A DNA stretch of 64,000 bases, from NCBI GenBank assembly GCA_946811185.2, contig OX328109.1, forward strand, positions 41,524,129 through 41,588,128, read 5' to 3'. Each line of letters starts with the position of its first letter. The stretch's first letter is position 1. The notes under the pieces are model-generated. The model saw only the letters and a list, made by a program, of their open reading frames with translations. It ran no database searches and was not told where the DNA came from. Shown one piece after another: positions 23,570 to 33,890 of this stretch. This stretch comes from Hippopus hippopus (lineage: Eukaryota > Mollusca > Bivalvia > Cardiida > Cardiidae). A program made the translations under genes and the position numbers.

Positions 23570-23800
23570 TTAACTGTTTACCACATGACAAAAACTTACA
23601 CTTGTCCAAATTAAAGGTATTTGCAGACGAAAAGTTAAATGTGGCTTACTTTGTGGAAGTCATCAATGGAAGAGTAGAAAACATTGTGGGAAAAGGATAA
23701 AATGCTGCTTATCAGTATTCTCTGCTATTCCCACAATGTTTTCACAAGGCTTCTTCTCTTTGGGTTGTTAAAACTCGGGATTATGTGGTGAAGGGTCAAA
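23570..23800 (-). mobile_element. TTAA palindromic element
   Basis: TTAACTGTTTACCACATGAC at the left, decayed palindrome at 23680-23745, right end GGTGAAGGGTCAA. Confidence 0.85.
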
Positions 23801-23932
23801 GTTTGGGTTGTCTTATGGGAAATACACCTGTCCACTACTACCATTTACTTCACTCTAGAAGAGAACAAAATTTTAGATGGGTGTAGATTGGAAGCATTCG
23901 CAGAAGACAAATTGGATGTTGTTTAACTCTGT

Positions 23933-24151
23933 ACCAAACGACAAAATTTTGGACTAGTGCAAATTGAAAGCATTTGCAGACGACAAAATAGATGTGACTC
24001 AAAAATTGAAATTTGATTTTGGAAGGGTAGAAAACATTGTGGGAAAAGGAGAAAATGCTGGTTACCAGCATTTTCTCCTTTTCCTACAATGTTTTCAAAA
24101 GCTTTCTTTCTCAGGGTTGTTAAAAGTCAGGATTGTGTGGTAAAGAGTTAA
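23933..24151 (-). mobile_element. TTAA palindromic element
   Basis: Complete copy, full palindrome 24027-24096. The right TTAA 24148-24151 is shared with the next copy. Confidence 0.92.
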
Positions 24152-24376
24152 CTCTTTACCAAACGACAAAATGTAGAACTTTACCAAATTGAAAGCATTT
24201 GCAGACGACAAATCAAATCTAGCTCAAATAATGATTTCTGTCTATGATAGGGTAGAAAACATTGTGGGAAAAGGAGAAAATGCTGGTTACCAGCATTTTC
24301 TCCTTTTCCCTCAATGTTTTCAAAAGCCTTCTTCTTCAGGGTCGTTAAAAGTAGGGATTGTGTGATAAAGAGTTAA
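24148..24376 (-). mobile_element. TTAA palindromic element (229 bp)
   Basis: Complete copy head-to-tail with the previous one at a shared TTAA, palindrome 24255-24320. Confidence 0.93.
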
Positions 24377-24818
24377 TAACATGATTTGTCTTCCAATTGG
24401 GTAGTTGTACAACATCCCTATTCCAACAATATTTTCTAAAGCCTCTTTCCTCAAAGGAAGTTTAAACGTGGACATTGTTAAGTAATGGCTGAACTGCCAA
24501 AATAAATGAAAATTGTCAGCCAATAGTAAAACTCTAAATATTGTGATGTCATTATGAGATCTTTTTGACAGATAAGTCTCATCTTATCGAACGATGTAGG
24601 TCTAAGATCAGACTGCACACTCTTTTCAGTCTGACCTTGATGTAAACTGTCTGCAAAGCACAATCAGCTGAGCTTAGCAGCCAAACTGATAAGGTCAGAA
24701 TATTCTATGGAAAATTTCTTATTCACATAATTTAAACAAGTTTGCAATGAAATAGCAAGATACATAATTATTATTATACATGTGTACCTGTATATGGAAA
24801 AGTACTTCTTCATGTAGC

Positions 24819-25047
24819 TTAACCCTTTACCACACAATCCCGACTTTTAACGACCCTGAGAAAGACAGCTTTTGAAAACATCGAGGGAAAAGGAGAAAAT
24901 GCAGGTACCCAGCATTTTCTCCTTTTCCCTCGTTGTTTTCTACCCTTCCAAAAGCAAATTTCAATTTTTGAGTCACATCTTTTTTGTTGTCTGCGATTGC
25001 TTTCAATTTGGACAAGTCTGAAATTTTGTCGTTTGGCAAAGAGTTAA
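24819..25047 (+). mobile_element. TTAA palindromic element with compensated arms
   Basis: 229 bp, complete. Its arms read CATCGAGGG and (complement) CAACGAGGG against the usual CATTGTGGG, so both arms share two derived bases. Confidence 0.94.
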
Positions 25048-25374
25048 TCAAATTCGCAACAAAATCACACAATCTACTGTGAATACAATATACTGGAAAT
25101 CAATTCCAAATGAAAAAAAAAATCAAAGAAAAGTTACTTTGAATTTGCATAATTCCAGCGAAATTATTTCAAAGTCACATCTGACACTACATGTTAAGTT
25201 AATGTAAAATAATTCTCGAAAATACTTCGAAAGCATGAAAGGTCTATGGAAAAATACAGAGAGATTGCATAACAGTAATTTATGGACAAATAAACTTTCA
25301 AATCACACGATCTATGGAAAACAACTATGGAATTGCATAATCTTTGAAATGTTACAATATCAATTGTTTTTGCT

Positions 25375-25576
25375 AACTCTTTACCAAAAAGCAAAACTTT
25401 AACCTTGTCCAAATTTGAAGCATTTGCAAATATCAAATTGAATGTTATTCAAAACAAAAAAAACTGTCTGTCAAAGGATAGAAAATGTTGTGGGAAATTT
25501 TTCTCACAATGTTTTCAAAAGCCTTCTTTCTCAGGAGTCATTAAAGCTTCTGGATTATTTGGTAAAGGGTTAATTA
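25375..25576 (-). mobile_element. Palindromic element, internally deleted
   Basis: Terminal regions recognisable, most of the palindrome is missing (about 25485-25515). Confidence 0.75.
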
Positions 25577-25598
25577 TACCAAATGCTCAAAAGTTTGT

Positions 25599-25826
25599 TT
25601 AACCCTTTACCAGACAACAAATTTTACCCTTGTCGAAATTGAAAGCGTTTGCAGACGACAATTTTGTTGCGGCTCAAATGGTGCAGTTATTCTCTGACAG
25701 GGTAGAAAACATTGTGGGAAAAGGAGAAAATGCTGGTTACCAGCATTTTCTCCTTTTCCCACGAAGTTTTCAAAAACTTTCTTTTTCAGGGTCGTTAAAA
25801 GTCGGGATTATGTGGTAAAGGGTTTA
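25599..25826 (-). mobile_element. TTAA palindromic element
   Basis: TTAACCCTTTACCAGACAAC left end, full palindrome at 25705-25770, right end GGTAAAGGGTTTA mutated. Confidence 0.9.
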
Positions 25827-25829
25827 GAT

Positions 25830-26055
25830 CTACCACATAATCCCGAGCTTTACTGACCTTGAGGAAGGGGCCTTTTAGAAAAAAAAGCAGTGGGAAAAGG
25901 AGAAAATGCTGGTAACCAGCATTTTCTCCTTTTTCCGTAATGTTTTCTACTCTGTCAAGAACAAATTCTTCCATTTGAGTCACCTTAAATTTGCCATCTG
26001 CGAATGCCTTCTATCTGAACAGATCTAAAATTATGTTGCTTGGTAAAGATTTTAA
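25830..26055 (+). mobile_element. Palindromic element abutting the previous one
   Basis: Starts CTACCACATAATCCCGAGC directly after the previous copy, palindrome 25888-25945. The right end decays at GGTAAAGATTTTA. Confidence 0.82.
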
Positions 26056-26194
26056 AAAAAAGCAGTTTACAAAATTTAAGTTTCTGCTCTGATTTCTAGC
26101 TTTGTTTTTCTGATCTTTGCATGTGCAGTTAGTCAATAAATCTAAGAATTTTGCTAATCCCATTGAGACCCTGGATTATCCTGATCTTGCTGTA

Positions 26195-26475
26195 TTCTTG
26201 GTGTTTTAATGCTTTACTAAACAAGCAATTTCGTTGAAATGATATCCCCCGCCGAAAAATTTCCTTGACCGCGTAACTTAAAATCGCTCCCAGTCGGCCA
26301 TTTTTCATCGAATCCAAAAAAAAAAAAACAAGCGTCTCGGTGGAATGGGTTATTGTACACATGTATAAAGTTTCACAAAATTCCGTTCAATGGTATTGGA
26401 GATATTCTCCCGGATGGACACACGGACGGACGGACAACACTAAAACTATATCCCTCCGCCTTCGGCGGGTGATAA
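26195..26475 (+). mobile_element. 3' part of a pearl-like element
   Basis: GTTTCACAAAATTCCGTTCA, an ACGG repeat (26410-26432) and the hairpin CCGCCTTCGGCGG followed by GTGATAAC. Confidence 0.65.
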
Positions 26476-26594
26476 CAATCCAGAGATTTTATTAGCCCTG
26501 AGGGAGAAAGCTTTTAAACATATTGTGGGAAGAGAAGAACCAGGATTTTCTCCTTTTCTCAAAATATTTTGCAAACACAATATTGTTTAGTAGC

Positions 26595-27022
26595 AGCTTA
26601 AGTCTTTACCACACAATTCCGACTTTTAACGACCCTGAGGTAGAAGGCTTTTGAAAACATTGTGGGAAAAGGAGAAAATGCTAGGAAGCAGCATTTTCTC
26701 CTTTTCCTACGATGTTTTCTACCCTATCAAGGACAAATTTTGTGATTTGAGCCAGCTTTAATACATCGTCTGCAAATGTTTTCAATTTGGACCAGGCTAA
26801 AATTTTGTCATTACCGGTATCTTAGACTAGTTGAAGTTGAAGAATTAGCAGACGACAAAATAAAAGTGACTGAAAAATTGAAATTTGTTTTGGGAAGGGT
26901 AGAAAACATTGTGGGAAAGGGAGAAAATGCTGGTTACCAGCATTTTCTCCTTTTCCCACAATACTTTCAAAAGGCTTCTTCTCAGGGTTGTTGAAAGTCG
27001 GGATTGTGTGGTAAAGGGTAAA
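26595..27022 (+). mobile_element. Two abutting palindromic elements in opposite orientation
   Basis: Palindromes at 26652-26718 and 26900-26970. The junction is at about 26815 (ATTACCGGTATC), where both copies lack their terminal bases. Confidence 0.82.
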
Positions 27023-27163
27023 AAGAGTCAGGGGAACACACATTTTTTGATCATACATATCTATTTGATTGAACAAAATGATATAAAAAAAAGCCCCGCC
27101 CTTCTTTTACATTGTATTTCATTGTTTGCCACCACGACCTACACTATATACAGGTATAATTAT

Positions 27164-27615
27164 ATTATTTCATGCTTTTCAGTAGTTTATCAAGAAAAAA
27201 TGGTGAAATATGGTACGATATTTCATGGTTGTCACCAGTGAAAAATACCAATTTCATATTTTCTAACTCTTCAATTGAAGGCAGAAACAGTAGTTTCCGC
27301 ACACAAGTTACCTAGGTAAACAGTGCGTGCAATTCAACAAGACAGAAATATGACGTAATTCACACCCTTTTACCCCACATTTCTCATGCTTTAAGTAATA
27401 TTGTAATGCGTTGCTATGTGGAGGGGGTAGCCACGGGGAATTACTGAAAACAACTGAGCTGGATGACAATCCCAACAAAAAATTAGAAGCATGAAATGAA
27501 TAGAATATTTGATTTTTTAAGTGAAAGATCAAGATTTACTTCATCTCGTGAACATCATATTACATATTACGAAAATATTACAGATGATGTTCACTCGATG
27601 AAATAAATTTCAATG
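27164..27615 (+). repeat. 450 bp repeat family, copy 2
   Basis: Begins TTTCATGCTTTTCAGTAGTT, ends GATGTTCACTCGATGAAATA. Confidence 0.8.
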
Positions 27616-27738
27616 TTTCTCCAAAAAACCCAAAAAAATATCCTTTATTTGTTTCCATTCACAACATTAGAGATAGGACCCCATCTTGAGACCACAATAG
27701 TGTGACCTTGACCTTGACTTTGATTGAACTGTATAGTG

Positions 27739-28008
27739 ATCAATGGTGCTTCCAACATTATTTCAATTATATAGCATTGATCAGTGCACCTATCCATGCT
27801 TTCCTGGCATTTCTTTTACCATTGCTTCTCTCACACAATATTTTTCCAAAGCTACTGGCCACTTTCCAACTAAACCGTTGCTGAGACAATGATAAGCAGT
27901 GAGAGAGGAATAAATCCTGTCACAAAGACTGTCATCAATCCTAAGAAAGAAAATGGACAAGCTGGGTATTCATACCAGCAATTCCCTGTTCTCAAATCCA
28001 ACACGCCG
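27739..28008 (-). mobile_element. SINE of the second family, - copy, facing the + copy
   Basis: Reverse body (CACCTATCCATGCTTTCCTG, AAGCTACTGGCCACTTTCCA). The head ends at CCTGTTCTCAAATCC, directly against the copy at 28010. The two form an inverted pair. Confidence 0.82.
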
Positions 28009-28009
28009 A

Positions 28010-28318
28010 GGCCTGGTAGCTCAGTCGGTAGCATGCAGGACTTGAGAACAGGGGGTCGCTGGATCGATCCCTAGCTCAGCCAATTTCTTTCCAAGGATTG
28101 ATCTATATTCAATGCGACAGGATTCATTCCTCTCTCACCGCTGGCCATTGTTTTGATGTTGGTTATGTTGGAAAGCAGCCAGTGGCTTGGAAAGAGTATT
28201 GTGTGGAGTACTGGTAGAAGGAATTCCAGGAAAAGCATGGATAGGTGCACTGGCCACCGCCATATAACTGAACTAATGTTGAAAACGGCATTAAACACCA
28301 TACAATCAATCAATCAAT
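28010..28318 (+). mobile_element. tRNA-derived SINE, second family, + copy
   Basis: Head GGCCTGGTAGCTCAGTCGG (box A) with GGATCGATCC (box B). The body has GAAAGCAGCCAGTGGCTTGG and the end is AAACACCATACAATCAATCA. Confidence 0.88.
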
Positions 28319-28754
28319 TAAATCCAATACACTACCTACTCAGTAATGTGCTAGGCTTGATCTTGAGTACATACATGTTACTGGTATTTCAATTAAAATA
28401 GTTTGACCTTGACCTTGAGTACCTATAGGTTTTTTCAATCATAACATTTGAGAAGATCTTAAACCTTATTTACGTCCCAGCAGATATAAATAAAAGTACC
28501 AAAAAGCGACAAATGTTCAGGAAAGGAAGCCTAATATCGGTACCCGCAACTGATTGTTTTCCCTGAATGTTTTAATGTTTAACTTAGCAAATGCTTTTGT
28601 ATAGATTATGGAAACAATTCTATACCAAAAGACACAATTTTAGACTTGTTCAAATAGTATGCATTTTCTGATGATAAACTAAATGTTACTCAGTGATCAA
28701 ACTTGACTTTGGACGGGTAGCAAATATTGTGGAAAAAAAAAGACAATAATGGTT

Positions 28755-28985
28755 ACTCAAACTTTTACCACACAATCCTGGGTTTAAACAAACCTGACAG
28801 AGAAGGCTTTTGAAAACATTGTGGGAAAAGGAGAAAATGCTGGTAACCAGCATTTTCTCCTTTTACCACAATATTTTCAACTCTATTGTAAAATTGAACT
28901 TCATTTGAACCAATTTCGAATTGGTCCTCTGAAAACGTTTCGAATTTGAAAGAGCGTAAAATTTGTAGTTTCGGAAATGGTTAAA
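28755..28985 (+). mobile_element. Palindromic element
   Basis: Left end CTTTTACCACACAATCCTGG, full palindrome 28813-28873, right end decayed. Confidence 0.8.
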
Positions 28986-28995
28986 AGATCTTTTC

Positions 28996-30345
28996 TGGCA
29001 AACAGTCAAATGCCCCTCCGGTCATTATCCCCTACCCCCAAAACAGGTAAGGTGGTCAAAAGTCCCTTCACGATTTTGCAAGGGCAGTCATGATCCCCTT
29101 CATCAAATCTTACAGGCAGACAAAAGCCCCTCTATTATTGGCAGACAATAGTCCCTATCAATAGTAACCATGCCGACATTATCCCCTTCAGACCTGTAGT
29201 CTGATGATCACTAGTTAACCCGAGAAACAGATCACTTTTAAAATATCCCATAAGTTATAGATCTATACTAAATCTAAATGAAATTATCCAATGTGGATTT
29301 AGAACTGTTAAAATGGGGGAAACAGTCCTTCAAATATCAAATATCCTTCACAACTGATATAATCAGTCTGCAAAACGGTCGATTGTTGATTGATTACAAT
29401 GTGTTTAACGTCGTTTTCAACATTATTTGACTTATATCGCAGGGGCCAGAGCACCTATCGATGCCTTCCTGTAGTTTCTTTTATCCAGTACTTTGCAAAA
29501 TTTCCTTTCCAAGCCACTGGCTGCTTTCCCACATAACATCGCCACATAACATTGATGATGAAATGGTCAGCAGTGAGAGAGGAATAAATCCTGTCGTAGT
29601 GACTATCATCAATCCTCGGAAAGAAATTGGTTACCGGCATTTTCTCCTTTTTTCACCACATTTTCAAACGACTTCTTTCTCTTGGTCCTCAAAACTCGGG
29701 ATTGTTTGGTAGAGAGTTAAATAACATGCTACATTTCTTGTTGTTAACAAACATGAAAATAATAATTACGGATTAAAAGTTTAAAAATTCTGGTAAAGGA
29801 GGATTATTTACTTTATAGTGAAAAAGGTGTTGTCCTGATATCTATTGAAATGAATGAAACAAACTGTGGACAGATTAAGATAATTATCTATTTATGGGCA
29901 AAGTGATCACACGTTTACATGTTGATTGTATAAGACCAACAAGAAACAATTTTAATGAGTAAATCATCAACCAAAAAAATAAAATGGTTGGGCGGGGGGT
30001 GTGGATGCATGGTGCAGGTTAGACACTCTGACATTATTTTATTTCTCCATTGGAAATTACAGCAGAAAACGTTATCCTATTTTAAGGGGCTTTTGTCCGC
30101 CTCTTACATTAACTAAAAGGGATAATGTCCGCCATTGCAAAATCACGAAGGAGCTTTTGACTGCCTTTAAGATTTGACGAACGGGATAATGACTGCCCTT
30201 GCAAATGTGCGAAGGGGTTTTTGACCGCCGATAAGATTTGACGATGGGGATAATGACTGCCCTTGCGAAATTGTGAAGGGGCTTTTGACCGCCTTACCTG
30301 TTTTGGGGGTAGATGATAATGACCGGAGGGGCTTTTGATGGCCAT
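28996..30345. mobile_element. Foldback element with tandem-repeat arms
   Basis: The left arm (28996-29205) and right arm (30065-30345) are reverse complements. Outer ends CCCCTCCGGTCATTATCCCC and GATAATGACCGGAGGGGC face each other. Each arm consists of degenerate units of about 64 bp with GGGGATAATGACTGCCCTTG and GGGGCTTTTGACCGCC. About 860 bp of unrelated sequence, including a SINE and a palindromic half, lies between. Confidence 0.82.
29388..29632 (-). mobile_element. SINE of the second family, headless, joined to half a palindromic element
   Basis: The body is recognisable from ATTGATTGATTACAATGTGT to CAATCCTCGGAAAGAAATTG. The tRNA head is missing and the sequence continues directly as a palindromic element arm (29630-29720). 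Confidence 0.78.
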
Positions 30346-30387
30346 TAATTTTTTCCTGAGGGTCATAAAAGCAAGAGAATGCTTGTT

Positions 30388-30621
30388 TATTTCTTTACCA
30401 CATGATCTCAAATTTAAACAACTCTGAGATAGAAGGCCTTTTTGAAAACATTGTGGGAAAAGGAGAAAATGCTGGTAACCAGCATTTTCTTCTTTTCCCG
30501 CAATGTTTTCTATCCTATCAAAGACAAAAAAATCATCTTTTGAGCTATATTTAGTGTGTTGTTTGCAGATGCTTTCAATTCCGTTGAGTTCAAAATTTTG
30601 TGTGGTAAAGATTTAATTTAA
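30388..30621 (+). mobile_element. Palindromic element
   Basis: Left end TTTCTTTACCACATGATCTC, full palindrome 30445-30510, right end TGTGGTAAAGATTTAATTTA next to the TTAA of the following copy. Confidence 0.85.
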
Positions 30622-30846
30622 CCCTTTACCAAACAATCCCGACTTTTAACAACCCTGAGGAAGAAGCCTTTTGAAAACATTGTGGAAAAAGGAGAAAATG
30701 CTGGTAACCAGCATTTTCTCCTTTTCCCACGATGTTTTCTACCCTTCCCAAGACAAATTTCAATTTTTTAACCATACTTATGTTGTCGTCTGCAAATGCT
30801 TTTAATTTGGACTGGTCTACAATTTTGTTGTTTGGTAAAGAGTTAA
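30618..30846 (+). mobile_element. TTAA palindromic element (229 bp)
   Basis: Complete copy, TTAA at both ends, full palindrome. A second copy of the right-hand third (30858-30920) follows. Confidence 0.93.
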
Positions 30847-30983
30847 CAAGTGATATGTCGTCTGCAAATTCTTTCAATTTCAACAAATCCAAAATTTGGT
30901 CATTTTGCAAAGGGTTAGAACAAAATTGTTTGTTGAAAGGTTATGATAAGATGATCCCGAAATTTAAAATACAAAGAACATGC

Positions 30984-31660
30984 CAACCCTTTACTGCATA
31001 ATTCCGTGTTTTTACGACCTGAATGAGAATCATTTTGAAAATGTGGGAAAAGGAGAAATTGCTCGTAACCAGCATTTTCTCCTTTTCCCACAATGTTTTC
31101 TACCATTTCAAAGATTGAAATCATCATTTTGACCACATTTAATTTGTCGTCTGCGGATGCTTTCAATTTGGACAAGTCTACAATTTTGTAGTTTGATAAA
31201 GAGTTGACCCTTCAGTAAGCAACCCTTTGTTTTAACAGCTCTGAAGAAAGAGTGCTCTTTGAAAACATGGTGGTATAAGAAGATAATACTACATGTACCA
31301 GTATATACCAGCATTTTCTCCTTCAGGTACAATGTTTTTTACCCTTTCAAAGATATATTCCATTTTTTACTTTTTCGTCTGTAATGCTTTCAAATTAGAC
31401 AAGTCTACTTTTCTGTCATCTACTGAATAAATTACACCTTTACCAACCAATCCTGTGTTTAAATGACCCTGTAGCAGCATTTTAAAAACATTAGTGGGAA
31501 AAGAAGAAAATGCTGGTAACAAGTATATTTTTCTTTCTTCTCTCACAATGTTTCTTCCCCACCAGAAAAATCACATCATTTGAGGAATATTTAACTTGTC
31601 CCCTGCCAATGTTTTCAATTTGGACCAGTCTAAAATTTTCTTGTCTGGTAAGAGTTAAAT
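30984..31660 (+). mobile_element. Three consecutive decayed palindromic elements
   Basis: Palindromes at about 31040-31100, 31262-31335 and 31488-31550, each with recognisable CCTTTACC-type left ends and AAATTTT..GGTAA right ends. Confidence 0.8.
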
Positions 31661-32129
31661 TTTTCCTACCTGGTAAAAACTAAAGTATTACAATTTCAGA
31701 GCTGTTTTTTTGCAACACAAATCTCACAACATTGGACAATGTCAAATTACGATCAGACTGCAAGTGCTTTGAATCTCACTTAGCAGACTAATAGTTAAAT
31801 TCGGAGTCTGGTCAGGTAGTGTGCTATCCCATACTGTAGGGCAGTTAAAAGGGCCAGCCCCTGACCCATAATGTGAGGGTTTATTGAGTTCCCTATTTCA
31901 GTCCAGGTCCCTTTGTCTTTCACTCCTACAAAAGTGAGCTGAAAAGGAAAAAAAAAAGGATAACAAGACCGTCACATGCAGGTGCCAACACTCAGCTGCA
32001 AGTGAAAATTTTAAGTCAAAAAAGGGGCATAACTGTGTAAAAGTACATTGACTGTTATCTGCCCCTGTTTTATGAGTACCTCTTTTGATAGATAACAACT
32101 TGTCAAAGTTTGAAGTAAATATCTTGTTA

Positions 32130-32466
32130 CAGGAGATCACTCCTTCCTTACTGCATAGCTTTCCCATATAAAATCAGTACCTGACAACTGCGTCAGAGAG
32201 AATTCTCTTTGGTTCAGTGGTTATGGTATTGGTCTTTTAAACCTTGAAAAACGAGGATATTTGTCCGCATGGGTTCGAATCCTGCCAGATGCGGTTTGTA
32301 TTTGAGCTATGCATTTGTTGTGAACTTTCATGTTCGTAAGATGGGGGCTCGTCCGAGCCATTTGTTGTCTAATTAATAGACTTACTGCATAATTAGGCTT
32401 TCTGTCATCGAAATGATGACATTTAAGAGGGGGTGTGTTACGGGAGATCACTCCTTCCTTACTGCA
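32130..32466 (+). mobile_element. tRNA-like SINE bounded by a direct repeat
   Basis: The direct repeat GGAGATCACTCCTTCCTTAC occurs at 32132 and 32442. Between them is a tRNA-like stretch, TTGGTTCAGTGGTTATGG to GGGTTCGAATCCTGCC (32210-32287), with a long insert in the anticodon arm. It is not a functional tRNA. Confidence 0.55.
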
Positions 32467-32705
32467 ACACGTGAAAAGGGGCATTCGGACATTTGCGTAA
32501 AGTGTCGTCTTGGATCAGCCTGCACAGACTGATCCGAGACGACACTTTACGACTACATTTGATTTTGTCTTACAGTAGATTTGCACAAAACAGAAAATTA
32601 CAAATAAACAGAAAGTGTCGTCTCGGATTAGCCTGCGCGGACTGCGCAGGCTGATCTGGGATGACACTTTACACAAATGTCCAAATGCCCTTTTTCGCGT
32701 GTTGC
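32463..32705. mobile_element. Foldback element with TGCAACACG termini
   Basis: Left TGCAACACGTGAAAAGGGGC and right (complement) TGCAACACGCGAAAAAGGGC continue as TIRs of about 45 bp to TAAAGTGTCGTC. Each half contains its own smaller hairpin around AGCCTGCRCRGACTG. Confidence 0.88.
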
Positions 32706-33414
32706 AGGCCATATAATCTTTACTATATGACAATATTTAGACCTGTCCAAGTTGAAAGCAATTGCAGATGACACATTTAATTGGATTTAAATGATGGTAT
32801 CTATCTAAGAAAACGACCTATATTTAATGAAAAATAACTTGTATGAACAATGGCAAAATTTATCCATTTTGGAACAATGCAATGGTTGCCACATTGGTCA
32901 GCTTACAGTAATGATTTGAAAAACTACTTTTTACCTATAAGTGCATCTACGCTAGCCAAGGGTGATGATCAATATGTTGCACTATTCACCCTTGGCTGAT
33001 TGAGTTGAAATTTGGAATACCTGAGATATGTTTGATCATTGGTTACACTCTGTTCTAAAAGCAGCAATCAAATTGGGTGTTACATTAGCAATCCATCATC
33101 AGCAAAATGTAAATAAAAATGGCAACTGCAGGAGAAAGTTGTCTGATATGCTAGGAATCATTACCAAAAATTATAGACAAACAATATTTACTTCAACATT
33201 CACTGTAAGAATTCAAACAAAATGAAGTTTTAGGATACATTCCAACATCAGATGACAGACTGTCAAAATATGTGAGTGGACTTTGCTGAGAGGGTCATGT
33301 TACACAATGTTTCGTTAGTTTTTGATGATGTATTCGAGGAGTGATAACTGTCAAAATCCAGTAGGCAGCATATCATCCAGACTGCAAATTTCGACTCGAT
33401 CAGCAACGGGTGAA

Positions 33415-33500
33415 TAGCTTTTGTAGCCATGTGGTAGAGCATTCCCATGGGGACCTAAAGATCAAGGGTTTGGTCCCTGCACTGGGAGGCTATTTACAAG
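33415..33500 (+). repeat. tRNA-like SINE head
   Basis: Box A-like TAGCCATGTGGTAGAGCA and box B-like GGGTTTGGTCCCTGC at tRNA spacing. No clear body or tail was identified. Confidence 0.5.
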
Positions 33501-33773
33501 TACTGTTACACTGGCGCCCTCTGTAAAAACCAACAGTTGCAAAATATAGAGTAACAGTACTCAAAATGGGGGGTTCAAGGACAAATCCTCACATGGCGGG
33601 GGCAGTATGTAGTATGCTAGTCTATTCCATAGAAAGACACAAATACATATAACTTGTGTTTGTTTAAAGAGGTACTGTCTTACTACAGAGCTAGCTTTTT
33701 GCAGGGACATGGCACACATTCCCGTAAATGGGCTGACAAAGGACAGAAGTCTACTAAATGAAAAATGACTTAC

Positions 33774-33890
33774 CACTGCACATATTGATGTCAGGACCAT
33801 ACTGACAAGTAAAAAGTTTCGGATGGATGTGTAGGTGACCATGTTTGTCGCCTTCGCAAAACATGCGGTGATAAATACTGGAATGAAGAG
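33774..33890 (-). CDS. PIGN: PIGN exon (n), last one identified
   Basis: Acceptor TTTTTCAG, donor GTAAGT at 33773. It encodes LFIPVFITACFAKATNMVTY and IRNFLLVSMVLTSICAV, matching the family's ILIPFVLVMCAFEAVQ..LFLIVLVISDIMAL. It ends in phase 0, so at least one more exon is required. Confidence 0.9.
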
